Positions 1 through 8,217 of a stretch of DNA of 33,626 bases are shown here, piece after piece. Each line of letters begins with the position of its first letter. The stretch's first letter is position 1. Both the position numbers and the translations under genes were made by a program. The notes below the pieces were generated by a model. The model had not been told where the DNA came from, searched no databases, and worked only from the letters and a program-made list of their open reading frames with translations. Source of the DNA: an uncultured Lachnospiraceae bacterium (GTDB taxonomy: Bacteria; Bacillota; Clostridia; Lachnospirales; Lachnospiraceae); NCBI GenBank assembly GCA_910576975.1, contig CAJTJY010000030.1:1-33626 (forward strand). The letters are read 5' to 3'.

Positions 1-116
1 TCCCAAGATAATCTTTGTGCATTTTGTTTGCATTGCTTTGCAATGGAAACCTTTTAAACAGGTAAGTACATTCGTGCGACAGCCTCACCTTTCTCCATTT
101 TATAGTGGCAAAGCAC
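1..116. repeat. Palindromic MITE-like repeat, copy A (right half only)
   Basis: Bases 1-83 match the right half of repeat copy D (20905-20990) almost base for base, including the CATTGC-TTT-GCAATG mini-hairpin and the terminal GTGCGACAGCC. The left half lies outside the window. Bases 95-112 resemble the outer flank of copies B and C (TCCATTTTATAGTGGCA). It lies just downstream of the 3' end of asnB. It is not coding. Confidence 0.8.
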
Positions 117-153
117 CCGCCAGGCGATCCGCTGTCCTTATCGTGCCTGGCGG
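117..153 (-). terminator. Hairpin after asnB, probable terminator
   Basis: A 9-bp perfect inverted repeat (CCGCCAGGC / GCCTGGCGG, 117-125 and 145-153) lies 18 nt beyond the asnB stop codon. On the minus strand the following bases (GTGCTTTGCC) contain only a short T-run, so it is a weak intrinsic terminator by sequence. Confidence 0.45.
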
Positions 154-170
154 CAATCAGCGCCAAACGC

Positions 171-2024
171 TCACCTTACCTTGATTTCATATTGCTCCAT
201 CCAGGCGTTGATCTGAATCAGGTAAGCCAAAAGCTGAGGTCCCGCCATCAACTGTCCATACCAGGGCCTGCCATAATCCGAAGGCTTCTCCAGAAATGCT
301 TTGACTTTTGCTTTATCTAAAAACTGCAGCACGGGAGCGTTGCCGTCCTCCAAGAGCTTTCGAATCTTGCCTTTCAAAAGATTCTCATACTGTGGATCAT
401 ACGTTTTCGGATAGGGAGATTTCCTGCGAAACAGCACTTCCTCTGGCAAAAGTCCTTTCCCAGACTGGCGGAGCAGGTTTTTGACCACCCCGTCCTTTGC
501 TTTCATCTCCCAGGGCACATTCCACACATACTGAACGATCCTGACGTCTGCAAAAGGAACTCTGGCTTCGAGCCCGCTATACATGCTGGTGCGGTCCATG
601 CGGTTTAACAGTGTCTGCATAAACCATTTAAGATTGAGCCAGGAAATCTCCCTGCGCCTTGCCTCCTCAGGGCCGTCGTCCTCACATCTTGGCGTCTCTG
701 CTATGGAACGCTGGTATCTCTCCCGCACATACTCATCCATGCGCAGGTATTCTATGAAATCATCCGCCAGCAATTCCTTTCTCGGAGACAAGTCCATGGT
801 CCAGGGAAATGTCTGTGCCTGAAAGCATTCTTCCCGATGGAACCAGGGATAGCCGCCAAAAATCTCATCCGCACATTCCCCTGTCAGCGTCACTTTATGA
901 GTTTTACTGACCTGAGAGCAAAAATAAAGCATCGAGGAATCCACGTCCGCCATTGCCGGTAGGTCATGGGCTTTGACAGAATCGCAAAGCATCTCTATCT
1001 GGCTGGCGTTGTCACATTCCAGAAAGTGGTGGTCTGACTCCAGATAAGCCGCCATTTTTTCCACATAAGGCCGGTCCTGGGAAGGCTGAAACGCATTTGC
1101 CTTAAAATTTTTCTGATTATCCACGAAGTCAAAAGAAAACGTCGCAAGCTGCTTGCCCTGCTTTTTTAATTCTGCCGCGCACACTGCCGACACCAGGCTG
1201 CTGTCGACGCCGCCAGAGAGAAACGTACAAATCGGCACGTCCGATACCATCTGCCTGCGAATCGAATCCTGCACCAATTGTGACACCGTGTCAATGGTAC
1301 GCTCATAAGAATCGTTATGAGGATGGCTTTCTAATTTCCAATAAGTCTTTCGCTGCAGGGCGCGTTTTTTTCCATAAGTGACATATTCTCCCGGACGCAC
1401 CTCTTTCATGCCCCGGAACACGCCCGCCCCCGGCGTCCGTGCCGGACCGATGCCAAAAATCTCATTCAATCCCTCACGGTCCAATTCCGGGTTTACCGCT
1501 GGATGCGTTAAAATCGCTTTGGGTTCCGAGGCAAAAATCAGCTCATGATCTTTTTTAATATAAAATAGCGGCTTGACGCCCATCGGATCCCGAAACAGAT
1601 ACAACATGTGTTCTCGTTCCTCTAAAATGGCAAACGCAAAAATGCCGTTGAGGCGTACTGCGATCTCTGGTCCATACTCCATGAACCCCAGCAAAATTAC
1701 TTCCGTGTCGCAGGTGGTTTCAAACTTCCAGCCCTTTTCTTGTAAATCCTGGCGCAGCTCCTTGGCATTGTAAATCTCCCCGTTATATGCTATGGCGCAA
1801 GTCCTCTGACCCTTTTTTCGCACCATGGGCTGATGTCCGCCGCACAAGTCAATGATTGATAGACGGCTGTGGGAGAGTCCGCAATGCTCTTTGAGGTAAA
1901 TGCCAGCGTCATCCGGCCCTCTCCTTTGCAGTTTCTGGTGCATAGTAACAAGGATGGAACGATAATACGTCCCATCCTTCTCGTAATCCTTCTCTCTGTG
2001 GTAAAATCCAGCAATTCCACACAT
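171..2024 (-). CDS. asnB: Asparagine synthase (glutamine-hydrolysing)
   Basis: This cytosolic enzyme makes asparagine from aspartate, ATP and glutamine. The 617-aa protein begins MCGIAGFYHR, so Cys2 becomes the N-terminal nucleophile of the class II glutaminase domain (about residues 1-190; RRGPDD at 34-39 and NGEIYN at 81-86 are family motifs). The synthetase domain follows, with the ATP-pyrophosphatase loop SGGVDSS at 270-276 and a later GECADEIFGGYPWF segment. The length suits the AsnB family. The start is fixed by the obligatory Met-Cys. A TATAAT box lies at 2054-2059 on the minus strand, about 30 nt upstream, but its -35 is poor. The gene follows the cbi operon on the same strand after a 95-bp gap, so it may have its own promoter. 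A few relatives amidate other substrates, but nothing here suggests that. Confidence 0.95.
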   Translation of the reverse strand: MCGIAGFYHREKDYEKDGTYYRSILVTMHQKLQRRGPDDAGIYLKEHCGLSHSRLSIIDLCGGHQPMVRKKGQRTCAIAYNGEIYNAKELRQDLQEKGWKFETTCDTEVILLGFMEYGPEIAVRLNGIFAFAILEEREHMLYLFRDPMGVKPLFYIKKDHELIFASEPKAILTHPAVNPELDREGLNEIFGIGPARTPGAGVFRGMKEVRPGEYVTYGKKRALQRKTYWKLESHPHNDSYERTIDTVSQLVQDSIRRQMVSDVPICTFLSGGVDSSLVSAVCAAELKKQGKQLATFSFDFVDNQKNFKANAFQPSQDRPYVEKMAAYLESDHHFLECDNASQIEMLCDSVKAHDLPAMADVDSSMLYFCSQVSKTHKVTLTGECADEIFGGYPWFHREECFQAQTFPWTMDLSPRKELLADDFIEYLRMDEYVRERYQRSIAETPRCEDDGPEEARRREISWLNLKWFMQTLLNRMDRTSMYSGLEARVPFADVRIVQYVWNVPWEMKAKDGVVKNLLRQSGKGLLPEEVLFRRKSPYPKTYDPQYENLLKGKIRKLLEDGNAPVLQFLDKAKVKAFLEKPSDYGRPWYGQLMAGPQLLAYLIQINAWMEQYEIKVR

Positions 2025-2119
2025 ATTTTTACTCCTGTTTATCCTGTTACTCCATTATATCGCAAAGATGCGCATTTTATGCCACAATCACTGTCCCATT
2101 GCCCACATGGCGCAGCGTT

Positions 2120-2782
2120 TCAAAGCCCGATCTCATTTTTGGTGCCATGAAGGATCTTCTCTTTGTCCGAGCTGTCAATTCCCACAAGGCTTCCTCTCTT
2201 ATCATATTGCGTCAGCAGATCCGAATTCTTTGCGAGACGTCTTTCGCCATGCTGCGAAAGAAAATCCTCAATTTCCCTAGGATCTCCCCTGCGGAACATC
2301 TCCCGTATCTCTTCCTGCGTATAAATGGACCACGCCAGGCTGTCACGTTCTTGCAGGGGATGAACCTTTGGCTGCTGTTCCATAGTCTCTTCGACATGCT
2401 CTGCGAGCACCTCCGGAAATTCCGGTTCTTGGGGATGATCATTCCATATCTTATCCCACAATGATTTAAAAAAGGAAACCGCCATCTCTGCAAATTTTTG
2501 CAACTGGCTTGCTATGGCGTCTTTTTGCCGCTCTTTGACCGCCTGTTCCTGTCCTTTCCTGGAAATCTGAAGTTTTACCCCATTCTGATCCTCTTTGCCG
2601 CCAGCATGAAAAGCATCTTCTTTTTTGGTCTCAGAAACCTCTTTCTTTTCCTGACCATGTTCATAAACTACTCCTTGTTTATCGAAGTTCATATGAAACT
2701 CGGAAGAACTCGTCGTCTCTCGTTTCTGCCTGTTTACTTTCGCATATTCGTAATATTTCTGTCCATTTACCTTATTTACCAT
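2120..2782 (-). CDS. Unrecognised 220-aa soluble protein at the end of the cbi operon
   Basis: I do not recognise a family. The protein has no signal peptide or membrane segment. Residues 1-90 are hydrophilic and probably disordered (Lys/Glu/Gln-rich). Residues 95-118 carry a short amphipathic segment (FAEMAVSFFKSLWDKIW). The C-terminal third looks folded (SIYTQEEIREMFRRGDPREI, then LLTQYDKRGSLVGIDSSDKE). The start at 2782 has a GAGG ribosome-binding site 5 nt upstream and lies 7 nt after the stop of the cobK/cbiE/cbiT gene, so it is almost certainly co-transcribed with the cobalamin genes. That placement suggests a link to corrinoid metabolism, but this is inference only. The gene is real by its position, spacing and codon pattern. 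Confidence 0.75.
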   Translation of the reverse strand: MVNKVNGQKYYEYAKVNRQKRETTSSSEFHMNFDKQGVVYEHGQEKKEVSETKKEDAFHAGGKEDQNGVKLQISRKGQEQAVKERQKDAIASQLQKFAEMAVSFFKSLWDKIWNDHPQEPEFPEVLAEHVEETMEQQPKVHPLQERDSLAWSIYTQEEIREMFRRGDPREIEDFLSQHGERRLAKNSDLLTQYDKRGSLVGIDSSDKEKILHGTKNEIGL

Positions 2783-2789
2783 AACATCC

Positions 2790-4808
2790 TCATTTCTGCA
2801 AAGTAATCACATAGACGGGGTTTTGCCCGATCATCATGGGGTGGCGCCCCAACTCCTTTGCCTTTGACACCGATATCTGCACAATCTCCTTATGAGAAAA
2901 CGTCATGCCCTCCATCAGCTCCAGCACTTGACGCAACGTTTCTAGCGAAATCACATTGAGCACCAGACGCAGCTTGGGATTTTTTTGCCACGCTAAGGCT
3001 GTTAACTCCCGAAGCCTGCCGCCGCTTCCTCCAACAAATACATGGGTAGGGGCGAAAAGCGTCTGCAATGCCTCTGGCGCTTCCCCTGCTATAATCTCTA
3101 AATTCCATGCCTTGTGCCTGTATTTGTTTTGTTTTAACAGTTCTAACGCCTCTTGATTTTTTTCTATTGCATATACTTTCCCAGACAGACACTGCCTGGC
3201 GCATTCTACGGCAACGCTTCCGGTCCCGGCTCCAATATCCCAAACCACCGCATCGTCTGTAAGCGCCAGCTTAGAGAGCGACACTGCGCGCACCTCCTCT
3301 TTTGTCATCGGCGCTTTTCCCCGGAAAAATAATGCATCGGCAATGCCCTGGGTGACAATTTTTTTTGGCATTTCTTCTTGCAGCAATATCACGGATGAAA
3401 CTCCCGGACTGTGATATTCCAAAAAATCCTGCGGCGTTCCCTGCAAAATTTCTTCTTCTGGATAACTGAGCCTGGAGCCCACATACATCTTCGTGTCAAA
3501 AAAACCATAATCCAGCAATTCCCTGGCAATCATGCGAACGCCCTTTGCCCCATCTGTCAAGGCAAACACTTTCCTGCAGCTTTCCAGCGCCCCGGGCAGA
3601 TTGCGCCGCCTTCCATGCAGGCTTAAAAGGGCGAAGTCCTCCCAGCACATTCCCAGCCGCGCAGCAAAATATGCCACCGACGGCACGCCGCAAAGCTGGC
3701 GTACCTGACAATTCGGCTCTTGGTTTTTGACGACGCCCTCTTCTGTCAAAATTTGACGCAGCTTCTTTGCGCCGCTGTAAAATCCCAAATCCCCTGACAT
3801 GAGAATCACGATTTCCCGGTATGCAGGATGCGCCTTGACATAGTCTGCAATTTCCTGACTTTGATACAATTCTTTGCTGGTTTTCCCAAGATCTTTTACC
3901 GTTTCTAACATCCGTTTTGCACCGATGATCAAATCGGCGTCACAACATGCCTGATAGACTTCCCTGGTCATGCTGGCAAGCGCCCCCATCCCCATCCCGG
4001 CAAGGGTAATTCTGCGCTCTGCTGCGGCAATGTCTGCTGCGCCCAGCCGTTTTAAGATCTCTGTCATGGAATATCCCTGCTCCTTGGGACGGCGAATCAC
4101 TATGACACTGGCTCCTGTCTGCGCCGCTGCAAGAAGCTTCTCCGAAAAACCTCCTGCTTTTCCCGTCTCCTTGGTTACCATGACTGACGCCTGGACTTGC
4201 TGAAGCATTGCCGCATTTAACTCCTTGCAAAACGGCCCCTGCATACAAATGATCTGCTTTCCCGAAAGTCCCAGCCTGCGGCAACGCTCCACCTCTGCGC
4301 CGACGGGCAGAATCCGCACATACAGCCTGGAAAGATCCCAAAGCCCCTCAACGTAGTCAGATAGTTCTTTGCTTCCAGTGGTCAGGAAAATATTGCCGCT
4401 CTGCTGATTTAAATATTCAACCGCCTCTTTTGCAGAATCCACATAAACCGTCTTTGCCCCGCTTGTTTCAGGCGTCAGTTCTGCAGGATCCTCCTGGCGC
4501 AACAAACGCAAGCATTCCAGATTTTGGACGACGCATGCCTGGGCAATGTTTTTTGACGCCTCCACTGCAAACGGATGGGTGGCGTCCACCACCGCTCTCC
4601 ATGAATCTCCCGCCAGCAAATCTTCCATTTGCTTCTCAGTGAGCCTGCCGCTTTGCACCTTGATCAAGGGGTGCTCCCCGGCTTGCTCTAGGACTTCCCG
4701 CCCATAGGCTGTCGCCACGCAGACTGTCACAGCAATTCCTTGCTCTGCCAAAAGAAAGGCAAGGCGCCTGCCCTCGATTGTCCCTGCAAAAATCAATATC
4801 TTTCGCAC
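2790..4808 (-). CDS. cbiJET: Three-domain fusion: precorrin-6A reductase (CobK/CbiJ) + CbiE + CbiT methyltransferases
   Basis: This fusion carries three consecutive activities on the corrin ring. Residues 1-258 match CobK/CbiJ, which reduces (cobalt-)precorrin-6A: N-terminal ILIFAGTIEGRRLA nucleotide-binding segment, VDATHPFA at 74-81, and an ETGKAGG segment near 214-220. Residues 267-480 match CbiE, the C5-methyltransferase of the tetrapyrrole methylase fold (LAGMGMGALASMT; MSGDLGFYSGA at 337-347). Residues 487-672 match CbiT, the C15-methyltransferase/decarboxylase, with the class I SAM motif DIGAGTGS at 524-531. The predicted start is a GTG at 4808 with GGAGGAGA upstream. CbiE-CbiT fusions are common; the added reductase domain is less usual. 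It is the sixth gene of the operon, 32 nt after cbiH. Confidence 0.92.
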   Translation of the reverse strand: MRKILIFAGTIEGRRLAFLLAEQGIAVTVCVATAYGREVLEQAGEHPLIKVQSGRLTEKQMEDLLAGDSWRAVVDATHPFAVEASKNIAQACVVQNLECLRLLRQEDPAELTPETSGAKTVYVDSAKEAVEYLNQQSGNIFLTTGSKELSDYVEGLWDLSRLYVRILPVGAEVERCRRLGLSGKQIICMQGPFCKELNAAMLQQVQASVMVTKETGKAGGFSEKLLAAAQTGASVIVIRRPKEQGYSMTEILKRLGAADIAAAERRITLAGMGMGALASMTREVYQACCDADLIIGAKRMLETVKDLGKTSKELYQSQEIADYVKAHPAYREIVILMSGDLGFYSGAKKLRQILTEEGVVKNQEPNCQVRQLCGVPSVAYFAARLGMCWEDFALLSLHGRRRNLPGALESCRKVFALTDGAKGVRMIARELLDYGFFDTKMYVGSRLSYPEEEILQGTPQDFLEYHSPGVSSVILLQEEMPKKIVTQGIADALFFRGKAPMTKEEVRAVSLSKLALTDDAVVWDIGAGTGSVAVECARQCLSGKVYAIEKNQEALELLKQNKYRHKAWNLEIIAGEAPEALQTLFAPTHVFVGGSGGRLRELTALAWQKNPKLRLVLNVISLETLRQVLELMEGMTFSHKEIVQISVSKAKELGRHPMMIGQNPVYVITLQK

Positions 4809-4840
4809 CTGTCTCCTCCGTCTCCTGCGCTCACGTCAGG

Positions 4841-5569
4841 TCATAACAAATATCCTCTGGGCGTCACCAGATTCCCATTCACTGCCTTGGTGTCAGAATT
4901 TCCGACAAAAACCGTGGTAAACATATCCGTCTTTGCTTCCATAAGCTCCTCTAAGGTACAAATCTTGCTGCACATTCCTTCTCGTCCGATATTGCTTACA
5001 TAGCCGCACAAATTGCCGCTTTCCCGGTACTCTAATAAGATTTCGCAGGCCCGTCTCAAATAGTCTGACCTCTTTTTGCTGCAAGGATTATAGAGGCAAA
5101 TGATAAAATCTGCGGCTGCCGCTGCACGAAGCCGTTGCTCGATCCGTTCCCAGGGCGTCATTAAGTCGCTGAGGCTTATGACTGCAAAATCATGCATCAA
5201 AGGCGCACCAAGGACCGCTGCGCCGCTGACTGCCGCCGTGACGCCCGGCACAACCTCAATCTCTACTTGATGATATGCTGCGGCAAGCTCTAACAATACT
5301 CCAGCCATGCCGTACACCCCTGCGTCGCCGCTACAAATCATCGCCGTCAGCCGTCCCTCTTCTGCCGCTTTTAAGGCAAGACGGCAACGCTCTGTCTCCT
5401 GGCGCATGGGAGTCGTCAAAAATTCTTTGTCCGCAAAATGTTCCCGAATCAGATCCACATACACCGTATATCCCACAATCACCTGACACTGCTGCAATGT
5501 CCGTACTGCGCGCAACGTCATTTCCTCATAAGCTCCTGGTCCGATTCCCACCACAAATAACTTCTTCAA
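4841..5569 (-). CDS. cbiH: Cobalt-precorrin-3 C17-methyltransferase (CbiH/CobJ)
   Basis: It methylates C17 and drives ring contraction in anaerobic cobalamin synthesis. The tetrapyrrole methylase fold is clear: LFVVGIGPGAYEEMTLRA at the N-terminus, ICSGDAGVYGMAG (the SAM-binding GDAGVYGM motif of CbiH), and IEVVPGVTAAVSGAAVLGAPLMHDFAVIS. About 242 aa, normal for the family. The start is uncertain: I chose the TTG at 5569, which has GGAG 8 nt upstream; a GTG at 5578 is possible but has GGAG directly abutting it. Either choice makes it overlap the end of cbiG by about 44-53 nt, indicating translational coupling. Confidence 0.92.
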   Translation of the reverse strand: MKKLFVVGIGPGAYEEMTLRAVRTLQQCQVIVGYTVYVDLIREHFADKEFLTTPMRQETERCRLALKAAEEGRLTAMICSGDAGVYGMAGVLLELAAAYHQVEIEVVPGVTAAVSGAAVLGAPLMHDFAVISLSDLMTPWERIEQRLRAAAAADFIICLYNPCSKKRSDYLRRACEILLEYRESGNLCGYVSNIGREGMCSKICTLEELMEAKTDMFTTVFVGNSDTKAVNGNLVTPRGYLL

Positions 5570-6752
5570 CTTGCACACTCCAATCTATCTCTGCCGCCGC
5601 CAAGGTGATCCCATGCCCCGCCGTCTTCGGCAACCTAAGCGCTGGTTTCTTTGTTCCTTTCATAAGAGAACTGGCATAGACTACTGCTGCACGCTCACAG
5701 ACGTTTCCAATGCCAATCTCTTGCTGCACAAAGCTTGATTCTGAAAATGTTCCCGGAACTTTAGCAAGCTGTTCTGGCGTAAACGTGCAAAATGAAAGCT
5801 TCCATTTTTCACAGAATTCTACAAGCCCCTGTTCCTGTTTTTTCAGATCCACAGAAGCCACGCCGCAGACGCTGTCCCAGGCAAGCCCTGCCTCTTGTAA
5901 TGTCCGCAGCACAAATGCCTCTATTTCCTCCGAGGATTTTCCCTTCCTGCAGCCAATGCCAAGCGCCAGCGCTTTGGGATGAAGAAACAAGGTTTTCTCC
6001 ATGTCTGTTTGCCTTTTCACTCCCACATAGATGCTGTAACCACCCCATGCTCTTTGTTGCGCCGCCGTAGCCTCTGGTTCTTGGCATGTCTCTGCGCTTC
6101 TTTCTGCCTGCGCTTTTTGCTTATTATCTGGAAACAATTGCATCACTTGCAGCTCTTTTGGCATTCTGCCAAAGACTTCCCTTTCACTGAAAAAACGGAT
6201 CGCTTCTCCCCGGAGCACCGCCGCCGATATCTCCTTTGCCAACCCCCGCTCTGAAATCACCAGCTTGTTTTTTGCAGCAAAAACATCTACCGCAAATTTG
6301 CCATGAAGATCCGTTGCCGTAGTGATCACTGGAAGCGCCCCTAACGCTTCGCCAAGAAACCTAGCCCAGTCATTGCCTCCTCCTACATGACCCGACAAAA
6401 CAGGGATCACATAATTGCCCAGCTCATCAATCACCAGCACCGCTGGATCTTGATACTTATCCTGGATAAACTCTGCAATCAGCCGCACTGCGATCCCCAC
6501 GGCTCCCACAAAAACCAAAAGCTGGCAGCTCGCAAAAGAGCGCTGGCACCATTCCTTTAACGGATAACACAACTGGCGGCTGTCCTGCGTCTTTACTTTG
6601 GCACAATCCTGCAGCGCCGTGGATATCTGTGCCGCAAGCTGGTTTCCCCGATCGGTAAAGCTTATGACAGCGGCACAGATTTCTTTCCCGTTTCCCCTGC
6701 CGCTTTTCAAAAAATGGCTAATTTTCCCATCTTCTTTTCTATATCTCTTCAT
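5526..6752 (-). CDS. cbiG: Cobalt-precorrin-5A hydrolase (CbiG)
   Basis: It opens the delta-lactone of cobalt-precorrin-5A and releases acetaldehyde. The 408-aa protein has the CbiG N-terminal and central domains (VFVGAVGIAVRLIA, then VIPVLSGHVGGGNDWAR, matching the family LSGHxGGAN-type signature) and the C-terminal domain (LALGIGCRKGKSSEEIEAF). A Lys/Gln-rich linker lies near residues 210-235. Its ATG overlaps the cbiF stop (ATGA), with GGAAGAGG as ribosome-binding site. The overlap with cbiH downstream supports a single translationally coupled operon. Confidence 0.93.
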   Translation of the reverse strand: MKRYRKEDGKISHFLKSGRGNGKEICAAVISFTDRGNQLAAQISTALQDCAKVKTQDSRQLCYPLKEWCQRSFASCQLLVFVGAVGIAVRLIAEFIQDKYQDPAVLVIDELGNYVIPVLSGHVGGGNDWARFLGEALGALPVITTATDLHGKFAVDVFAAKNKLVISERGLAKEISAAVLRGEAIRFFSEREVFGRMPKELQVMQLFPDNKQKAQAERSAETCQEPEATAAQQRAWGGYSIYVGVKRQTDMEKTLFLHPKALALGIGCRKGKSSEEIEAFVLRTLQEAGLAWDSVCGVASVDLKKQEQGLVEFCEKWKLSFCTFTPEQLAKVPGTFSESSFVQQEIGIGNVCERAAVVYASSLMKGTKKPALRLPKTAGHGITLAAAEIDWSVQVEEVICGGNRTRSL

Positions 6753-7510
6753 TCCCTCTTCCTTTTGCGAAATCCTGTCTCAAACCCAGGGCGATACAAG
6801 TCGCTTCTCTGATAGCTTCTGTGACTTACCACGTCCCCGACGATAATCAAGGCCGTTTTATGGATTCCATGCTCATGCGCCGTCTTTGCAAGAGTCTTCA
6901 CCGTGCATAGACAAGCCTTTTCATCCTCCCAAGTCGCCTTATAGACAATGGCGGCAGGGGTATCTTCCTGATATCCCCCTTCCAGTAGACGTTCTGTAAG
7001 CTTTTCTGGCATTCCGGCGCTTAAAAATATCACCATCGTGGCGCCATGCGCCGCAAAAGAGGCAATCTCCTCTCTCGCTGGCACGGGAGTCCTTCCTGCC
7101 ATCCTCGTGATAACCACGCTCTGGGACACCCCCGGCAACGTATATTCCAGATTCAGCGCCGCCGCCGCGCCACAAAAGGAACTGACGCCCGGACAGTACT
7201 CATAGGGGATCTGTTCTTGTTCCAGCACGTCCATCTGCTCCCGGATCGCCCCATAGAGGCAGGGATCTCCGGTATGAAGACGCACCGTGGACTTGCCCTC
7301 TTGTTCTGCCTCTTTCATGACTGCCGTCACTTCCTCCAAGGTCATCTTTGCACTGTCATACACCCTGCATTCCGTTTTCTTTTGCCAAAGAAGCTTGGGA
7401 TTCACCAAAGAGCCTGCATAAATAATCACGTCTGCCTGCTGCAAAAGCTTCTGTCCCCGCACCGTGATCAGATCCGGCGCGCCGCTCCCAGCGCCAACAA
7501 AATAAATCAT
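6749..7510 (-). CDS. cbiF: Cobalt-precorrin-4 C11-methyltransferase (CbiF/CobM)
   Basis: This SAM-dependent enzyme methylates C11. It begins MIYFVGAGSGAPDLITVRGQ, the standard CbiF N-terminus, and has YAGSLVNPKLL, LHTGDPCLYGAIREQMDVL, and CPGVSSFCGAAAALNLEYTL. The open frame continues upstream to 7813, but the start at 7510 is set by the family N-terminus, by GGAGGAG just upstream and by an ATGA overlap with the cbiL stop. Length is 253 aa, as expected. The stop overlaps the cbiG start in the same manner. Confidence 0.95.
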   Translation of the reverse strand: MIYFVGAGSGAPDLITVRGQKLLQQADVIIYAGSLVNPKLLWQKKTECRVYDSAKMTLEEVTAVMKEAEQEGKSTVRLHTGDPCLYGAIREQMDVLEQEQIPYEYCPGVSSFCGAAAALNLEYTLPGVSQSVVITRMAGRTPVPAREEIASFAAHGATMVIFLSAGMPEKLTERLLEGGYQEDTPAAIVYKATWEDEKACLCTVKTLAKTAHEHGIHKTALIIVGDVVSHRSYQRSDLYRPGFETGFRKRKRE

Positions 7511-8208
7511 GTCTCCTCCTTTATAACCAGAAGCGTATAATATCCTGCCTCTTCTGGCAGCTCTTTGGCGTCCTGGTAAATACGTTCGCCTTCCATGCCG
7601 CAATTCTCTACCATGGAAACCTGTAATTGCTTGCCCTGAGAAATTTCCTGCTGTGCCCGCGCTTTTACCTGCCGCAGCTTTTTTCCTGTTTTCATCAGCA
7701 CCCGGGTCCCCGGCAGCTTCCATCCCTCCTCTATGCCGTAAATAGACGGAATGATATGAAGCATCTGTGATTTTTCCACTAACCCCTGGTTTAATCTGGC
7801 TGACGCTGCGCAAAAGGAAGGAATCCCGCTGATCATTTGCGTCTCATATCCAGCCGCTACCGCCCTTTGGTGCATATAAATATAAGTAGAATAAATACAG
7901 GGATCTCCCAAGGTCAGAAACGCCACGTCCTTTCCTTGGTCCAGCGCCACTTTTAAGATCGCAAATGCCGCACTGTGGCTGGCTTCCAGCTTTGTTGCGT
8001 CCTTTGTCATAGGCATGTCCAGCGCAAGACACTCCTTGTTGCAGATTTCCGGCACTGCCTGAAGCACGATCTGATATGCTGTCGTCTCTTCCTTTTTCTT
8101 TCCAGGCACTGCCACAGCGTCGCATGAGCGAATGAGGCGCACTGCCTGAAGCGTTAGCAGTTCTGGATCTCCTGGTCCCACGCCGATTCCGTATAACTTG
8201 CCTCTCAT
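7507..8208 (-). CDS. cbiL: Precorrin-2 / cobalt-factor II C20-methyltransferase (CbiL)
   Basis: It transfers a methyl group to C20 early in corrin synthesis. The 233-aa sequence starts MRGKLYGIGVGPGDPELLTL and contains FLTLGDPCIYSTYIYMHQ and ISGIPSFCAASARLNQ, the SAM-binding and substrate-loop motifs of CobI/CbiL. GGAG lies 7 nt before the ATG. It starts 9 nt after the cbiD stop and ends by ATGA overlap with cbiF. In the anaerobic pathway the substrate would be cobalt-factor II; the cobalt-early route is inferred from the neighbouring CbiD and CbiG, which are specific to it. Confidence 0.94.
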   Translation of the reverse strand: MRGKLYGIGVGPGDPELLTLQAVRLIRSCDAVAVPGKKKEETTAYQIVLQAVPEICNKECLALDMPMTKDATKLEASHSAAFAILKVALDQGKDVAFLTLGDPCIYSTYIYMHQRAVAAGYETQMISGIPSFCAASARLNQGLVEKSQMLHIIPSIYGIEEGWKLPGTRVLMKTGKKLRQVKARAQQEISQGKQLQVSMVENCGMEGERIYQDAKELPEEAGYYTLLVIKEET

Positions 8209-8217
8209 TTGATTCTC

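Noticed and set aside
6749..7813. 354-aa version of cbiF starting at 7813
   Set aside because: The first 101 codons overlap cbiL in another frame and have no family resemblance. The real CbiF N-terminus begins at 7510 with a strong ribosome-binding site.
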